The notes under the pieces: generated by a model
Databases searched by the model: none
What the model was told of the DNA's origin: nothing
Seen by the model: only the letters and a program-made list of their open reading frames with translations
NCBI RefSeq assembly: GCF_025628895.1
Contig: NZ_JAOTJC010000007.1
Coordinates: 1-64,000 of the forward strand
Length of the DNA stretch: 64,000 nucleotides
Reading direction: 5' to 3'
Origin: Alteromonas salexigens
Lineage (GTDB): Bacteria; Pseudomonadota; Gammaproteobacteria; Enterobacterales; Alteromonadaceae
Made by a program: the position numbers and the translations under genes
In this document: piece by piece, positions 39,335-49,726 of the stretch
Position numbering within the stretch: position 1 is the stretch's first letter
Layout: every line of letters starts with the position of its first letter

Positions 39335-40645
39335 TTAGTGATTAATTGTTTCAATCTCTTTTAAAAAATCCGCTTTTTCATTTGCATCTACCCATGCTGC
39401 ACGTTTGTGAGATTCTTTGCTTATTTCCTTTTTGAGCGCTCGGTTTTTTTCTAACTGCTCAGGATTTTTGAAAGTAGGCGCATCATCAGAGTTTAACCCC
39501 GTGTTAATGGCTGGATAAACCCACTGTTTTTCTGTTGTGCCGTTATAACCCTGTCGAATAAATCGTTCAGTCCACTCAACATGTCCTGCACCATAACCAT
39601 TGAACCTTGGATCAAGGTAGCCAACATTATCCATTGCTTCCTTACTACAAGCTGTGCACTGCCCCGTAACCAGCTTGCATAAATAAGGCGCTGTACTAGA
39701 CCCCGTGCCAGAAACAACTGTCTCTTCTTTTTTAATAATCCGTTTATGAGCATAATTAATGTGCCCCCATAAAAGAGCTGCTATCACCCATTCTTTTTGC
39801 CAGTTTTCTTTATTTGGGCGACAGTCATCTTCTAACAGAATTAAAACATCCACTTTTTTAACGTCATTAAGATAGTACAACGCTCTGTTCTTATTCCGAA
39901 CAACACCTTTATTCACGCAACTTGTGTGGGGAACACCATTCTGTTCACACCAGTCTAGCGTTTCGTCTTTACTGCCGTCGTCAGCAACAACAAGCTGATA
40001 GTCACCCTTTGTGAACGCCCTGATAGCATCGACCGTTTTTGCCAGATAATCTTTTCTGTTGTAGGTGATAACGCCGATTCCTACATTTAATTTGGCTATA
40101 TATTCGTCTGTTATCGAATCGAACAGACTTGAAATTAGCGGTCCATCAGGGCGAAGTATCTTTGCTCTTGCAATTAGCCAGAAGCTTGTACACTTATTTA
40201 CCTTTCTAAAAAGAATGGCTAGGTCTCTGAAGACCTCTGGGGCAAGATTTTCGTTCATTATGAATTGCCTAACTGGAAAATTTGCGTGATTCAGTATTAA
40301 TGTAGCTAGCGTAGTGATATCAGTAGAGGGCGAGCAATTAGCAACCATTGCTTTAGCAGTATCTGGCGAAATTCTTATTTTTATATGTTTATTAACTTCG
40401 CCATTTTCAAAGCCAAGAAGGTTACCAAGCTCTTTATTCCCTTTATCTATTTCCTGTTGAACAAAGGCCTGTTCAGTATTGGTTAAGCAGCTCCTACCAA
40501 CCATAGCTCGCATGCGGGTTTTAACACTATTATGTAATTTCGCGCTGTTTAACCTTTGGCGTATGACTTTAACGTAACGCCCTGCTTGTTGCTTTATCGC
40601 AACGGCCACCTTGCGGAAGTCTTTTTGTTTTAAAGATTTTGTCAT
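39335..40645 (-). CDS. GT2-type glycosyltransferase with helical N-terminal domain
   Basis: 436 residues. Residues 1-190 are mostly helical and basic at the start, without a recognised motif. Residues about 192-400 are a GT-A fold: IGVITYNRKDYLAKTV, VVADDGSKDET (about 222-232) and the metal site LLEDDCRPN. A later acidic motif, FNGYGAGHVEWTERFIRQG, resembles the GT27-like or galactosyltransferase C-terminal region. It is probably a sugar transferase of the glycan locus. Unlike the rest of the locus it stands alone, with decayed DNA on both sides (684 bp downstream, 475 bp upstream). Confidence 0.75.
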   Translation of the reverse strand: MTKSLKQKDFRKVAVAIKQQAGRYVKVIRQRLNSAKLHNSVKTRMRAMVGRSCLTNTEQAFVQQEIDKGNKELGNLLGFENGEVNKHIKIRISPDTAKAMVANCSPSTDITTLATLILNHANFPVRQFIMNENLAPEVFRDLAILFRKVNKCTSFWLIARAKILRPDGPLISSLFDSITDEYIAKLNVGIGVITYNRKDYLAKTVDAIRAFTKGDYQLVVADDGSKDETLDWCEQNGVPHTSCVNKGVVRNKNRALYYLNDVKKVDVLILLEDDCRPNKENWQKEWVIAALLWGHINYAHKRIIKKEETVVSGTGSSTAPYLCKLVTGQCTACSKEAMDNVGYLDPRFNGYGAGHVEWTERFIRQGYNGTTEKQWVYPAINTGLNSDDAPTFKNPEQLEKNRALKKEISKESHKRAAWVDANEKADFLKEIETINH

Positions 40646-40819
40646 TTTGATATCACTTTAATAAATCGAACACTACAGAAGTCATACTTTTTAGTTGGCA
40701 AGTTTTATGTAGTTCCCAATATCTTCAAATATTACTCTCTGAATCTGTTTTTCTCTAACCATAACCTTTTGGCCTGTCTCTAAAGTTGGTGGGTATTTAT
40801 CTGAGTCGCGACCAATAAC

Positions 40820-41003
40820 TTAAACATTTCCCAGCCGTTCTTGGTAACGGTTTTCATACTCTATTGATGACAAAAGTTTATGGGAACCGTGGGTGCGATT
40901 ACTGTTATTAAGCATTTAGGTGTTATCAGAGATTATCACTTATGGCATCAGCCCTGTTTGAGTAGAGCCTCCAGCTGATGCGCTCGCGTTCAGCAACTGG
41001 GGC
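40820..41003 (-). pseudogene. IS3-family transposase (OrfB) C-terminal remnant
   Basis: Two minus-strand pieces in different frames reconstruct the end of an IS3-type OrfB. One reads RERISWRLYSNRADAI, where intact copies have a KRERI-YTREEA-type stretch. The other, ending in TAA at 40820, reads NRTHGSHKLLSSIEYENRY then QERLGNV, matching the YN-RR-H-SPVEYE tail. A stop and frameshifts separate them, and no upstream catalytic part or terminal repeats are visible. It lies between the last glycan gene and the alpha-operon terminator. Confidence 0.65.
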
Positions 41004-41059
41004 AGCTAACTCACCAGGCATCGGATAAACGACGCCAGTTTAAGCATTTATAAGACACA

Positions 41060-41085
41060 AAAAACCCGGCCTAAGCCGGGTTTTT
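41060..41085 (-). terminator. Terminator of the alpha operon
   Basis: An 11-bp perfect stem (AAAAACCCGGC and GCCGGGTTTTT, loop CTAA) follows the rplQ stop by about 36 bp on the minus strand and ends in a T-run. Confidence 0.92.
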
Positions 41086-41120
41086 AACAAATCCTGATTA
41101 CTCAGAATAGCGAGTATAAC

Positions 41121-41522
41121 TTACTCTTCAGTCGCTTCTACTGCTTCTTCTTCAGCTTCTACAACCGGACGGTCAACTAGCTCAACGAATGCCATAGGAG
41201 CATTGTCGCCGGCACGGAAACCGCATTTCAGAATGCGCGTGTAACCGCCTGGGCGAGCTTCGTAACGAGGACCAAGCTCGTTGAACAGTTTACCTACAAC
41301 CTCTTTATCACCTGTGCGGGCGAAAGCCAGACGGCGGTTTGCAACGCTGTCTTCTTTAGCCATGGTGATAAGAGGCTCGATTACGCGACGTAATTCTTTC
41401 GCTTTTGGTAACGTCGTTTTAATCACTTCGTGCTTAACCAGTGAACCGGCCATGTTTTTGAACATAGCTTGACGATGGCTGCTGTTGCGATTCAACTGAC
41501 GACCACTCTTACGATGGCGCAT
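41121..41522 (-). CDS. rplQ: Large ribosomal subunit protein bL17
   Basis: 133 residues. The bL17 core is clear: [21 protein letters not shown] at the start (first residues [10 protein letters not shown]), then [20 protein letters not shown] and [19 protein letters not shown]. The C-terminus adds a short acidic tail ([12 protein letters not shown]), common in marine gammaproteobacteria. It binds 23S rRNA near the exit tunnel. It is the last gene of the alpha operon, 41 bp after rpoA, followed by a strong terminator. Confidence 0.98.
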   Translation of the reverse strand: MRHRKSGRQLNRNSSHRQAMFKNMAGSLVKHEVIKTTLPKAKELRRVIEPLITMAKEDSVANRRLAFARTGDKEVVGKLFNELGPRYEARPGGYTRILKCGFRAGDNAPMAFVELVDRPVVEAEEEAVEATEE

Positions 41523-41563
41523 AGTTTTATCCTTCTCTACAAATCAGTTTGATAAAAACCTGA

Positions 41564-42553
41564 TTAATCTTTTTCAGCGATGCTCTCTGGCGGCCAGTTT
41601 TCCAGGCGCATGCCCAGAGACAGACCACGAGATGCTAGAACATCTTTGATTTCAGTTAGCGATTTCTTACCCAGGTTAGGCGTTTTAAGTAGCTCAACCT
41701 CAGTACGCTGAACCAGGTCACCAATGTACTGGATAGCTTCAGCTTTCAAACAGTTTGCAGAACGTACTGTCAGTTCCAGGTCATCAACCGGGCGAAGCAG
41801 AATCGGATCAAACTCCGGTTTCTCTTCTTTCGCTTCTGGCTCAGACACATCACGTAAGTCTACGAATGCGTCAAGCTGTTCCGCTAGGATAGTCGCAGAA
41901 CGGCGGATCGCTTCTTCAGGATCCAGAGTACCGTTCGTCTCCATATCGATGATCAATTTGTCTAAGTCTGTGCGTTGTTCAACACGGGCAGACTCAACAG
42001 TGTATGCAATACGTTCAACTGGGCTGTATGAAGCGTCAACTAACAAACGACCAATTGGACGATCATCTTCTTCAGAGGAGCGACGAGTAGACGCAGGAAC
42101 ATAACCGCGACCCATTTCAACCTTCACGCGCATGCTGATTTCAGCTTCGCCTGTCAGGTTACAAATGACGTGGTCAGGATTCACAATTTCTACATCGCCG
42201 TCATGCTGAATATCACCAGCAACAACAGGGCCAGCGCCAGATTTCACTAGTGTCAGGGTCGCCTCGTTTTTACTACCATCAAGGCGAACCGCTAAACCTT
42301 TCAGATTTAGCAGGATCTCAATCACATCTTCCTGAACACCTTCTTTGGTGCTGTACTCGTGTAGCACGCCGTCAATTTCAACCTCTGTTACTGCACATCC
42401 TGGCATGGATGACAGTAAAATGCGGCGCAGGGCGTTGCCCAGAGTGTGGCCGAAGCCGCGCTCCAGGGGTTCCAAAGTTACTTTGGCACGAGTAGGAGAA
42501 AGGTTTTCGATCTCAACTAATCTCGGTTTTAGGAATTCAGTCACAGAACCCAC
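41564..42553 (-). CDS. rpoA: RNA polymerase alpha subunit
   Basis: 329 residues, full length. The N-terminal dimerisation domain contains [22 protein letters not shown] (seen as [14 protein letters not shown] near residue 31) and is followed by a linker and the C-terminal domain. That domain begins [16 protein letters not shown] (about residue 248), the UP-element and activator-binding surface. It sits between rpsD (22 bp) and rplQ, as in the canonical alpha operon. Confidence 0.99.
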   Translation of the reverse strand: MGSVTEFLKPRLVEIENLSPTRAKVTLEPLERGFGHTLGNALRRILLSSMPGCAVTEVEIDGVLHEYSTKEGVQEDVIEILLNLKGLAVRLDGSKNEATLTLVKSGAGPVVAGDIQHDGDVEIVNPDHVICNLTGEAEISMRVKVEMGRGYVPASTRRSSEEDDRPIGRLLVDASYSPVERIAYTVESARVEQRTDLDKLIIDMETNGTLDPEEAIRRSATILAEQLDAFVDLRDVSEPEAKEEKPEFDPILLRPVDDLELTVRSANCLKAEAIQYIGDLVQRTEVELLKTPNLGKKSLTEIKDVLASRGLSLGMRLENWPPESIAEKD

Positions 42554-42575
42554 AATGCTTCCTCTTTAGTTAGCT

Positions 42576-43196
42576 TTACTTAGAGTAAAGTTCGACGATC
42601 AACTGTTCGTTAATATCGGCAGACAGGTCAGTTCTTTCAGGAATACGCTTGAACGTACCTTCCATCTTGTTGCTGTCTACTTCAATCCAGGTAGGCTTCT
42701 CACGTTGGTCAGCCAGTTCCAGAGCAGCCACGATGCGCGATTGCTTCTTAGCTTTTTCACGAACAGAAACCACGTCTTCGGCAGTAACGTTAAAAGATGG
42801 AATGTTTACCACTTTGCCATTAACCATAATCGCTTTGTGGCTAACCAGCTGACGCGCTTCTGCACGAGTGCTGGCAAATCCCATCCGGTAAACTACGTTA
42901 TCCAGACGCTGCTCAAGCAGTTGCAACAGGTTTTCACCGGTGTTGCCTTTCAGACGGGCAGCTTCTTTGTAGTAGTTACGGAATTGCTTTTCCAATACGC
43001 CATACATACGACGTACTTTTTGCTTTTCACGCAGCTGAACACCGTAGTCAGACAGACGGCCACGACGGGCACCGTGCTGACCAGGCGCTGTATCGATCTT
43101 ACATTTAGAATCGATTGCGCGAACGCCGCTCTTCAGGAACAGGTCTGTTCCTTCGCGACGGCTAAGTTTGAGTTTAGGACCCAAATATCTTGCCAT
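42576..43196 (-). CDS. rpsD: Small ribosomal subunit protein uS4
   Basis: 206 residues. [24 protein letters not shown] is the family start ([14 protein letters not shown]), and the S4 RNA-binding domain is [20 protein letters not shown]. In E. coli S4 starts assembly of the 30S body and represses its own operon by binding the leader around rpsM. A leader hairpin is present upstream of rpsM here, but binding cannot be shown from sequence. Confidence 0.99.
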   Translation of the reverse strand: MARYLGPKLKLSRREGTDLFLKSGVRAIDSKCKIDTAPGQHGARRGRLSDYGVQLREKQKVRRMYGVLEKQFRNYYKEAARLKGNTGENLLQLLEQRLDNVVYRMGFASTRAEARQLVSHKAIMVNGKVVNIPSFNVTAEDVVSVREKAKKQSRIVAALELADQREKPTWIEVDSNKMEGTFKRIPERTDLSADINEQLIVELYSK

Positions 43197-43220
43197 GATC
43201 TTTCTCCAACTGTCCGTCGA

Positions 43221-43613
43221 TTAAACGCGACGTTTTTTCGGTGGACGACAACCGTTGTGAGGAATAGGGGTCACATCGGTAATGTTTGTGATCTTATAAC
43301 CTGTTGCGTTAAGAGCACGGATCGCAGACTCACGGCCTGGACCTGGACCTTTAACGAACACTTCTAGGTTCTTCAGACCGTATTCTTGTGCGGCTACGCC
43401 AGCACGCTCAGCAGCAACCTGTGCAGCAAAAGGGGTAGATTTACGTGAACCACGGAAACCTGAACCACCTGATGTCGCCCATGCCAGTGCATTGCCTTGA
43501 CGGTCAGTAATAGTCACAATTGTGTTGTTGAAAGACGCATGGATATGAGCCATTCCGTCTGCAACCTGACGTTTTGCGCGTTTACGCGTACTACGAGTAG
43601 GTGCTTTTGCCAT
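43221..43613 (-). CDS. rpsK: Small ribosomal subunit protein uS11
   Basis: 130 residues. Family motifs are [40 protein letters not shown] (seen as [16 protein letters not shown]) and the C-terminal [13 protein letters not shown]. It forms part of the 30S platform. It lies between rpsM (16 bp) and rpsD (24 bp) in the standard alpha-operon order. Confidence 0.99.
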   Translation of the reverse strand: MAKAPTRSTRKRAKRQVADGMAHIHASFNNTIVTITDRQGNALAWATSGGSGFRGSRKSTPFAAQVAAERAGVAAQEYGLKNLEVFVKGPGPGRESAIRALNATGYKITNITDVTPIPHNGCRPPKKRRV

Positions 43614-43629
43614 AACTTATCTCCCCCGC

Positions 43630-43986
43630 TTACTTCTTGATTGGCTTACGAGGACCTTTACGGGTACGCGCATTAGTTTTAGTGCGCTGACCACGTAGAG
43701 GCAAGCTACGACGGTGGCGGATGCCACGGAAGCAACCCAGGTCCATCAGACGTTTGATGCTCATCGATACTTCACGACGTAAGTCACCTTCAACGGTGAA
43801 TTTCGCCACTTCATCACGAAGCTTATCAATAGTAGCTTCGTCTAACTCTTTTACTTTTGTGTTTTCTGCAACACCAGCGCCTTCACAGATGCTTTTCGCA
43901 CGTGTAGGACCAACACCGTAAATTGCCTGTAGGGCAATCACAGTGTGCTTGTGTTCAGGAATGTTAATGCCAGCGATACGGGCCAT
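43630..43986 (-). CDS. rpsM: Small ribosomal subunit protein uS13
   Basis: 118 residues from the ATG at 43986 ([19 protein letters not shown]), the conserved start; the frame runs 21 codons further upstream, but that part is not conserved. Motifs are [16 protein letters not shown] and the C-terminal [17 protein letters not shown]. It makes contact with 5S rRNA and L5 across the subunit interface. It is the first gene of the alpha operon; in E. coli the S4 repressor site overlaps its start. Confidence 0.98.
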   Translation of the reverse strand: MARIAGINIPEHKHTVIALQAIYGVGPTRAKSICEGAGVAENTKVKELDEATIDKLRDEVAKFTVEGDLRREVSMSIKRLMDLGCFRGIRHRRSLPLRGQRTKTNARTRKGPRKPIKK

Positions 43987-44089
43987 TAACAGCACTCCTC
44001 TAATTATTGTTGACGGCCTAAAAAGCCCGATAGGATACTTACCCGTCAACTAAATTGCAAATTAGGTTCAGGCTACTGAATACAAATGG

Positions 44090-44113
44090 GCAGAACCTGT
44101 TGTCAGGTTCTGC
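44090..44113 (-). promoter_or_regulatory. Perfect hairpin in the alpha-operon leader
   Basis: GCAGAACCTG and CAGGTTCTGC form a perfect 10-bp stem with a four-base loop in the 159-bp gap between rpmJ and rpsM. No T-run follows, so it is not a standard terminator. Its place fits the structured leader through which S4 controls the alpha operon in E. coli, or an RNA-processing site. Confidence 0.5.
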
Positions 44114-44145
44114 TTACATTCGATTCGTATTCTGTACCGCGAAGA

Positions 44146-44259
44146 TTAACCTTGCCTTTGCTTATGCTTTGGCTCAATGCAAATCACACGCACAACACCG
44201 TTGCGCTTGATGACTTTGCAGTTACGGCAAATCTTTTTTACTGATGCACGAACTTTCAT
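44146..44259 (-). CDS. rpmJ: Large ribosomal subunit protein bL36
   Basis: 37 residues, too short for routine ORF lists. It reads [20 protein letters not shown] and so on, with the zinc ligands Cys11, Cys14, Cys27 and His32, so it is the zinc-binding (C+) form. It is the last gene of the spc operon, 25 bp after secY, as in E. coli. Confidence 0.98.
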   Translation of the reverse strand: MKVRASVKKICRNCKVIKRNGVVRVICIEPKHKQRQG

Positions 44260-44284
44260 TACATCACTCCGTAGTAGGCTAAGC

Positions 44285-45604
44285 TTATCGGCCGTAGCCT
44301 TTAAGGTTAGCTTTCTTCAGAACAGACTCATACTGAGAAGACATCAGATGGGTCTGCACCTGCGCCATAAAGTCCATGATAACTACCACAATAATCAGAA
44401 GCGACGTACCACCGAAGTAGAACGGCACATTCCAGGCAATCAGCATGAATTCAGGCACCAAACAAATAAAGGTTATGTAAAGTGCGCCAGCCAGTGTCAG
44501 GCGAGTCATTACCTTATCGATATATTTTGATGTTTGTTCACCCGGACGGATACCAGGGATAAACGCACCAGACTTCTTCAGGTTATCTGCCGTATCACGC
44601 GGGTTGAAAACCAACGCCGTGTAGAAGAAGCAGAAGAAGATGATGGCTGCTGCATACAACATCACATACAGCGGCTGACCAGGAGAAAGCATTAATGCTA
44701 CATCCTGCAACCACGCTGTAGATTCATTCTGACCGAACCATCCTGCGATGGTTCCCGGGAACAGAATAATACTGGACGCAAAGATGGGTGGAATAACACC
44801 AGCCATATTGACCTTAAGCGGTAAATGCGTGCTCTGTGCCGCAAACACCTTACGGCCCTGCTGACGCTTCGCGTAGTTTACCACAATACGGCGTTGTGCG
44901 CGTTCTACGAACACCACCATATAAGTCAAACCAATGACAATCACACCTATCAGTAACAGGAACAACAGATTAATGTCACCCTGTCTTGCTTGTTCCGCAG
45001 TCTGACCTATCGCTGTTGGCAGACCGGCAACAATACCAGCAAATATCAATATAGAGATACCGTTACCGATACCCCGCTCAGTAATTTGCTCACCCAGCCA
45101 CATCAGGAACATCGTTCCTGTGACCAAGCTCACTACTGCCGTAAAGTAAAATCCGAAGCCAGGACTTATCACCAATCCATTAATCAGGTTGGGCAGGCCA
45201 GTCGCAATTCCAATTGCTTGGAACGTGGCCAGTACTAACGTTAAATAACGCGTGTACTGACTGATTTTGCGCTTGCCTGCTTCACCTTCTTTTTTAAGCT
45301 CCATCATCGGTGGATGAACCACCGAGAGCAACTGCATAATAATGGACGCAGTAATGTATGGCATAATGCCCAAAGCCAGAACGGATGCTCGCTCAAGGGC
45401 GCCACCGGAGAACATGTTAAACATCTCTACGATGGTGCCTTTCTGTTGTTCAAACAACTGCGCGAGTACCGCAGGATCGATACCAGGAATAGGCACATAG
45501 GAGCCTAGTCTGAATACTACGATCGCACCAAGTACGAACAACAATCTTGATTTCAGCTCACTCAGGCCGCTTTTAGCGCCTGAATCCAATCCTGGTTTAG
45601 CCAT
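44285..45604 (-). CDS. secY: Preprotein translocase subunit SecY
   Basis: 439 residues with ten predicted membrane segments, normal for SecY. It is the channel of the Sec translocon in the inner membrane, working with SecE, SecG and SecA. Motifs include [12 protein letters not shown] near residue 36, [12 protein letters not shown] (about 102-113), [18 protein letters not shown] and GIRPGEQT. It lies 5 bp after rplO and before rpmJ in the spc operon. Confidence 0.99.
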   Translation of the reverse strand: MAKPGLDSGAKSGLSELKSRLLFVLGAIVVFRLGSYVPIPGIDPAVLAQLFEQQKGTIVEMFNMFSGGALERASVLALGIMPYITASIIMQLLSVVHPPMMELKKEGEAGKRKISQYTRYLTLVLATFQAIGIATGLPNLINGLVISPGFGFYFTAVVSLVTGTMFLMWLGEQITERGIGNGISILIFAGIVAGLPTAIGQTAEQARQGDINLLFLLLIGVIVIGLTYMVVFVERAQRRIVVNYAKRQQGRKVFAAQSTHLPLKVNMAGVIPPIFASSIILFPGTIAGWFGQNESTAWLQDVALMLSPGQPLYVMLYAAAIIFFCFFYTALVFNPRDTADNLKKSGAFIPGIRPGEQTSKYIDKVMTRLTLAGALYITFICLVPEFMLIAWNVPFYFGGTSLLIIVVVIMDFMAQVQTHLMSSQYESVLKKANLKGYGR

Positions 45605-45609
45605 CTAGC

Positions 45610-46044
45610 TTATTCCTCTACTTTACCGCCAGCAGCTTCAATCGCTTCTTTAGCGCCTTTAGTAACCTTCAACCCGCTTACCGTTACCGCGCGTGATACT
45701 TCACCGCTCTTAACGACTTTGACGAACTGCATTTCTTTCTTAACAAGACCTGCAGCTTTCAGAGTCTCAAGCGATACGGTATCACCTGCTACCTTCGCGA
45801 TTTCAGTCAGTGTAACCTGGTCAGTAACCATGCCCTTACGTGACGTGAAACCAAACTTAGGCAGACGACGCTGGATTGGCATCTGACCACCCTCAAATCC
45901 TGGCTTCACAGAACCACCTGAACGGCTTTTCTGACCTTTGTGACCACGGCCACCGGTTTTACCAAGACCTGAGCCGATACCACGGCCAACACGTTTACCA
46001 GTATTTTTTGCTCCTGGTGCAGGAGAAATATCGTTCAAACGCAT
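45610..46044 (-). CDS. rplO: Large ribosomal subunit protein uL15
   Basis: 144 residues. The start [14 protein letters not shown] and the glycine- and arginine-rich [20 protein letters not shown] are diagnostic. It is a late-assembly protein of the 50S subunit. It follows rpmD by 3 bp and precedes secY by 5 bp, so the genes are translated in close succession. Confidence 0.99.
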   Translation of the reverse strand: MRLNDISPAPGAKNTGKRVGRGIGSGLGKTGGRGHKGQKSRSGGSVKPGFEGGQMPIQRRLPKFGFTSRKGMVTDQVTLTEIAKVAGDTVSLETLKAAGLVKKEMQFVKVVKSGEVSRAVTVSGLKVTKGAKEAIEAAGGKVEE

Positions 46045-46047
46045 TTC

Positions 46048-46227
46048 TTACTCCTCCACTACTTCAACCATGTACGAGACACGGTTGATCATGCCACGTA
46101 CAGCTGGGGTGTCTTCCAGTTCACGGACATGGTTGATTTTACGCAGGCCTAAGCCTTTCAGCGTCGCTTTGTGCTTTGGCAAGCGGCCAATTGCACTCTT
46201 CGTTTGCTTTACTTTAATCGTTGCCAT
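46048..46227 (-). CDS. rpmD: Large ribosomal subunit protein uL30
   Basis: 59 residues, too short for routine ORF lists. It starts [20 protein letters not shown] and contains the family core [20 protein letters not shown]. It lies between rpsE (6 bp) and rplO (3 bp), the conserved spc-operon position. Confidence 0.98.
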   Translation of the reverse strand: MATIKVKQTKSAIGRLPKHKATLKGLGLRKINHVRELEDTPAVRGMINRVSYMVEVVEE

Positions 46228-46233
46228 GTCTGA

Positions 46234-46734
46234 TTACCCCAAAATCTCATCTACAGACAATCCACGTTTCGCGGCTACCTGGGCTGGAGAATTCATCTCT
46301 GTCAGCGCGTTGATAGTTGCACGAACTACGTTGATTGGGTTTGTAGAGCCGTAACATTTTGAAAGTACGTTCTGCACACCAGCTACTTCAAGTACTGCAC
46401 GCATTGCACCGCCGGCGATGATACCGGTACCTTCTGATGCAGGCTGCATGTACACTTTAGAGCCAGAGTGACGACCCTTGATTGGGTGCTGCAGTGTGTG
46501 GCCGTTCAGGTCAACGTCAACCATGTTGCGACGTGCCTTTTCCATAGCTTTCTGGATTGCAGCAGGCACTTCACGTGCTTTGCCGTAACCGAAACCTACG
46601 CGACCATTACCGTCACCCACTACTGTCAATGCAGTGAAACTGAAGATTCGACCACCTTTAACCACTTTAGAAACGCGGTTTACGGCAATCAATTTCTCTA
46701 ACAGTTCACCATTCTGAACATCTTGTTTAGCCAT
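46234..46734 (-). CDS. rpsE: Small ribosomal subunit protein uS5
   Basis: 166 residues. The double-stranded RNA-binding N-terminal part has [20 protein letters not shown] residues ([15 protein letters not shown]) and [19 protein letters not shown]. The C-terminal domain has [15 protein letters not shown] and [12 protein letters not shown]. It is part of the mRNA entry channel and affects decoding accuracy. Position between rplR and rpmD is canonical. Confidence 0.99.
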   Translation of the reverse strand: MAKQDVQNGELLEKLIAVNRVSKVVKGGRIFSFTALTVVGDGNGRVGFGYGKAREVPAAIQKAMEKARRNMVDVDLNGHTLQHPIKGRHSGSKVYMQPASEGTGIIAGGAMRAVLEVAGVQNVLSKCYGSTNPINVVRATINALTEMNSPAQVAAKRGLSVDEILG

Positions 46735-46743
46735 TATAAACTC

Positions 46744-47097
46744 CTAGAACTGAAGGCCAGCTTCGCGAGCTGCATCAGCCAATGCTTTCACGCGACCGTG
46801 GTATTTAAACCCGCTACGATCGAAAGCAACATCTTTGATGCCTTTCTCGATAGCACGTTCTGCGATTGCTTTACCGACTATCGCCGCTGCTTCAGCGTTA
46901 CCAGTTGATTTAAGATCTTTTGACAGATCTTTCTCAACGGTAGAAGCCGCTGCCAATACTTCAGAACCGCTAGGCGCGATCAGCTGAGCATAGATGTGGC
47001 GAGGTGTACGGTTTACAACCAAGCGATGCGCGGCCAGTTCACGAATTTTTGCGCGTGCGCGAGTTGCGCGACGAATGCGAGCTGTTTTCTTATCCAT
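46744..47097 (-). CDS. rplR: Large ribosomal subunit protein uL18
   Basis: 117 residues from the ATG at 47097 ([18 protein letters not shown]), the conserved start; the frame extends four codons upstream. It contains [15 protein letters not shown] and the C-terminal [19 protein letters not shown]. It binds 5S rRNA with L5 in the central protuberance. It follows rplF by 12 bp. Confidence 0.98.
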   Translation of the reverse strand: MDKKTARIRRATRARAKIRELAAHRLVVNRTPRHIYAQLIAPSGSEVLAAASTVEKDLSKDLKSTGNAEAAAIVGKAIAERAIEKGIKDVAFDRSGFKYHGRVKALADAAREAGLQF

Positions 47098-47109
47098 CGT
47101 ATCACCCAC

Positions 47110-47643
47110 CTACTTTTTCTTAGCTTCTTTACGGCGAACGTGCTCGTCTGCATAGCGTACACCTTTACCTTTATAAGGCTCTGGTGGACGGTACGCGCGA
47201 ATGTTTGCCGCAACCTGTCCTACCACCTGCTTATCGGCGCCTTTGACGACGATTTCAGTTTGGCTAGGAGTTTCAACCGTAATGCCTTCTGGCATTTCGT
47301 ATGCAACAGGGTGAGAGAAACCAAGCGTCAGATTTAGTTTGTTACCTTGTGCTTGCGCACGGTAACCAACACCATTTAGCTGCAGCTTTTTCTCAAAACC
47401 TTGTGATACACCCTGAATCATGGTGTTCAGAAGTGCGCGTACAGTACCTGCTTGCGCCCATGCATCAGCAAAACCTTCGCGAGGCAGTGCTTTCAGCTGG
47501 TTTTCTTCCTGAACAATTTCAACAGCATCGTTGAAAACACGGTTCAGTGTACCGTTTTTACCTTTTACCGAGACTTCTTGACCGGAAATAGAAATTTCTA
47601 CTCCTGATACAATGTCTACTGGGGCTTTTGCTACTCGTGACAT
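47110..47643 (-). CDS. rplF: Large ribosomal subunit protein uL6
   Basis: 177 residues. [17 protein letters not shown] is the start. The two L6 domains end in the signature [20 protein letters not shown] then [12 protein letters not shown] (quoted as PYKGKGVRY). It lies near the factor-binding site of the 50S subunit. It precedes rplR by 12 bp and follows rpsH by 14 bp. Confidence 0.99.
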   Translation of the reverse strand: MSRVAKAPVDIVSGVEISISGQEVSVKGKNGTLNRVFNDAVEIVQEENQLKALPREGFADAWAQAGTVRALLNTMIQGVSQGFEKKLQLNGVGYRAQAQGNKLNLTLGFSHPVAYEMPEGITVETPSQTEIVVKGADKQVVGQVAANIRAYRPPEPYKGKGVRYADEHVRRKEAKKK

Positions 47644-47657
47644 TTCAACTCCTCCGA

Positions 47658-48050
47658 TTACGCAACATAACCGATGATCTCACCGCCCATGCCAGCATTA
47701 CGCGCCGCACGGTCAGTCATCACACCTTTAGAAGTCGACACGATAGCTACGCCCAAACCGCCCATTACTTTTGGCAGCTCATCTTTTTTCTTATAGATGC
47801 GCAGACCAGGTCGGCTAACACGCTCGATAGTGTCAATTACTTGCTTTCCTTCGAAGTACTTTAACGTCACTTCTAAAGAAGGCTTAACGTCACCAGAAAC
47901 AGCGAAGTCAGTAATGTAACCTTCAGCTTTCAACACACCTGCGATAGCAACACGCAGTTTTGAAGAAGGCATAGTTACAGATACTTTCTGCGCCATCTGG
48001 CCGTTACGGATGCGGGTAAACATATCCGCGATAGGATCTTGCATGCTCAT
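47658..48050 (-). CDS. rpsH: Small ribosomal subunit protein uS8
   Basis: 130 residues. [18 protein letters not shown] is the start and [20 protein letters not shown] the C-terminal signature. It binds the central domain of 16S rRNA. In E. coli S8 also represses the spc operon by binding near the rplE start; I did not work out an equivalent structure here. Confidence 0.99.
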   Translation of the reverse strand: MSMQDPIADMFTRIRNGQMAQKVSVTMPSSKLRVAIAGVLKAEGYITDFAVSGDVKPSLEVTLKYFEGKQVIDTIERVSRPGLRIYKKKDELPKVMGGLGVAIVSTSKGVMTDRAARNAGMGGEIIGYVA

Positions 48051-48062
48051 TTTAGCTACTCC

Positions 48063-48368
48063 TTACCAGCTGGCTTTTTTCAGGCCAGGGACTTCACCGC
48101 GCATTGCCGCTTCACGCAGCTTAATACGGCTAAGACCGAATTTGCGTAGGTAACCATGTGGGCGACCAGTAATACGGCAACGGTTCTGTTGACGTGCTGG
48201 GCTGCTATCACGTGGTAGTTGTTGTAGCTTCAGAACAGCATCGAAACGCTCTTCTTCAGTTGCGTTTACATCGCTGATAGTCGCTTTAAGTGCGGCGCGC
48301 TTTTCAGCGTACTTAGCTACTAGCTTTGCACGCTTGACTTCACGAGCCTTCATTGATTCTTTTGCCAT
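48063..48368 (-). CDS. rpsN: Small ribosomal subunit protein uS14
   Basis: 101 residues, the long form without the zinc-binding CxxC pairs, typical of gammaproteobacteria. [17 protein letters not shown] starts it; [20 protein letters not shown] and [13 protein letters not shown] are the conserved C-terminal motifs. It belongs to the 30S head. It lies between rplE (13 bp) and rpsH (12 bp). Confidence 0.99.
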   Translation of the reverse strand: MAKESMKAREVKRAKLVAKYAEKRAALKATISDVNATEEERFDAVLKLQQLPRDSSPARQQNRCRITGRPHGYLRKFGLSRIKLREAAMRGEVPGLKKASW

Positions 48369-48381
48369 AACCCTACACCCC

Positions 48382-48921
48382 TTATTTTCTGAATGGGAAG
48401 TTGAACGCGGTCAGCAGAGCACGTGCTTCTTCATCAGTGTTCGCACTGGTAGTGATAGTAATATCCATACCACGAACTTTATCCACTTTGTCGAAATCGA
48501 CTTCAGGGAAGATGATTTGTTCACGCACGCCCATGCTGTAGTTACCACGACCGTCGAATGATTTTGCACTCAGACCACGGAAGTCGCGGATACGCGGGAT
48601 AGCGATTGATACCAAACGCTCAAGGAATTCCCACATACGCTCGCCGCGTAGGGTTACTTTACAGCCAATCGGATAACCTTCACGGATTTTGAAACCCGCT
48701 ACTGATTTTCTGGCAACTGTGACAATAGGTTTTTGACCAGCGATAGCCGCCATGTCAGCTTGAGCATTCTCAAGCACCTTTTTGTCAGCAACTGCTTCAC
48801 CCAGACCCATGTTCAGGGTGATTTTCTCAATCCGAGGGACTTGCATGACGCTTTTGTAATTGAACTGCTTCGCAAGTTCAGCTACTACTGTTTCTGTATA
48901 GAAATCATGCAGTTTCGCCAT
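48382..48921 (-). CDS. rplE: Large ribosomal subunit protein uL5
   Basis: 179 residues from the ATG at 48921 ([16 protein letters not shown]), the conserved start; four more upstream codons are open but not conserved. It contains [34 protein letters not shown] and [18 protein letters not shown]. It binds 5S rRNA. It follows rplX by 16 bp. Confidence 0.98.
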   Translation of the reverse strand: MAKLHDFYTETVVAELAKQFNYKSVMQVPRIEKITLNMGLGEAVADKKVLENAQADMAAIAGQKPIVTVARKSVAGFKIREGYPIGCKVTLRGERMWEFLERLVSIAIPRIRDFRGLSAKSFDGRGNYSMGVREQIIFPEVDFDKVDKVRGMDITITTSANTDEEARALLTAFNFPFRK

Positions 48922-48937
48922 CGTACTCTCCAATCAA

Positions 48938-49252
48938 TTAAACAAGTTCGCCGTTAGACTTAAAGAAACGTACTTTCTTTTCGTCTTCGAAACGGAAACC
49001 AACGCGATCTGCTTTGCCCGTTGCCGGGTTAACAATCGCTACATTTGAAACGTGAATAGAAGCTTCTTTCTCAACAATTCCACCAGGAACCTGCATGTGC
49101 GGGTTCGGCTTCTGGTGCTTCTTGACAAGATTTACGCCTTCTACAACTACACGGTTATCAGCAATAAGCACTTTCAGGACTTTGCCTGTTTTGCCTTTGT
49201 CTTTACCCGCTAATACGACTACTTCATCATCACGACGAATTTTATTAGCCAT
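48938..49252 (-). CDS. rplX: Large ribosomal subunit protein uL24
   Basis: 104 residues. The KOW motif is [19 protein letters not shown] near residue 8, followed by [13 protein letters not shown]. It is an assembly initiator of the 50S subunit. It lies between rplN (12 bp) and rplE. Confidence 0.99.
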   Translation of the reverse strand: MANKIRRDDEVVVLAGKDKGKTGKVLKVLIADNRVVVEGVNLVKKHQKPNPHMQVPGGIVEKEASIHVSNVAIVNPATGKADRVGFRFEDEKKVRFFKSNGELV

Positions 49253-49264
49253 TATCGTGACTCC

Positions 49265-49633
49265 TTATAGTACCTCTGGGGCCAATGAGATGATTTTCAT
49301 GAAGTTATCACTTCTCAACTCACGGGTTACCGGTCCAAAGATACGCGTACCAATTGGTTGCTTGTTTGCATTAAGCAAAACAGCCGCGTTACCGTCAAAG
49401 CGAATAGTAGAACCATCCGAACGACGAACGCCTTTTCTAGTACGCACCACCACTGCATTCAGTACGTCACCTTTTTTAACTTTACCGCGAGGAATTGCTT
49501 CCTTAACAGTAACTTTGATGATGTCACCGATACCTGCATAACGGCGATGCGAGCCACCAAGAACCTTAATACACTGAACCCTGCGAGCGCCGCTGTTATC
49601 TGCAACGTCCAGGTTAGTTTGCATTTGGATCAT
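49265..49633 (-). CDS. rplN: Large ribosomal subunit protein uL14
   Basis: 122 residues. [20 protein letters not shown] is the start; [19 protein letters not shown] and [13 protein letters not shown] are family signatures. It is the first gene of the spc operon. In most gammaproteobacteria rpsQ, the end of the S10 operon, lies directly upstream; here the upstream neighbour is a histidine kinase gene 213 bp away, so the spc transcript must have a promoter in that gap. Confidence 0.99.
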   Translation of the reverse strand: MIQMQTNLDVADNSGARRVQCIKVLGGSHRRYAGIGDIIKVTVKEAIPRGKVKKGDVLNAVVVRTRKGVRRSDGSTIRFDGNAAVLLNANKQPIGTRIFGPVTRELRSDNFMKIISLAPEVL

Positions 49634-49680
49634 GTTAGTGCTCCGCTCTATTAAGACTCTCCCGAGTCGTTATTGCTGTA

Positions 49681-49705
49681 AAAAACAACACTCTTTGTTG
49701 TTTTT
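49681..49705. terminator. A/T-rich hairpin upstream of rplN
   Basis: AAAAACAACA and TGTTGTTTTT form a perfect 10-bp inverted repeat with a five-base loop. It is symmetric and ends in T-runs in both directions. It could end transcription arriving from the kinase gene, yet it also lies between the putative spc promoter and rplN, so it may act as an attenuator. Confidence 0.5.
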
Positions 49706-49726
49706 ATGTACATACCCCCATAAAAA

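Noticed and set aside
42705..43367. 220-codon plus-strand frame
   Set aside because: It lies opposite rpsD and rpsK and is a shadow of their codon use.
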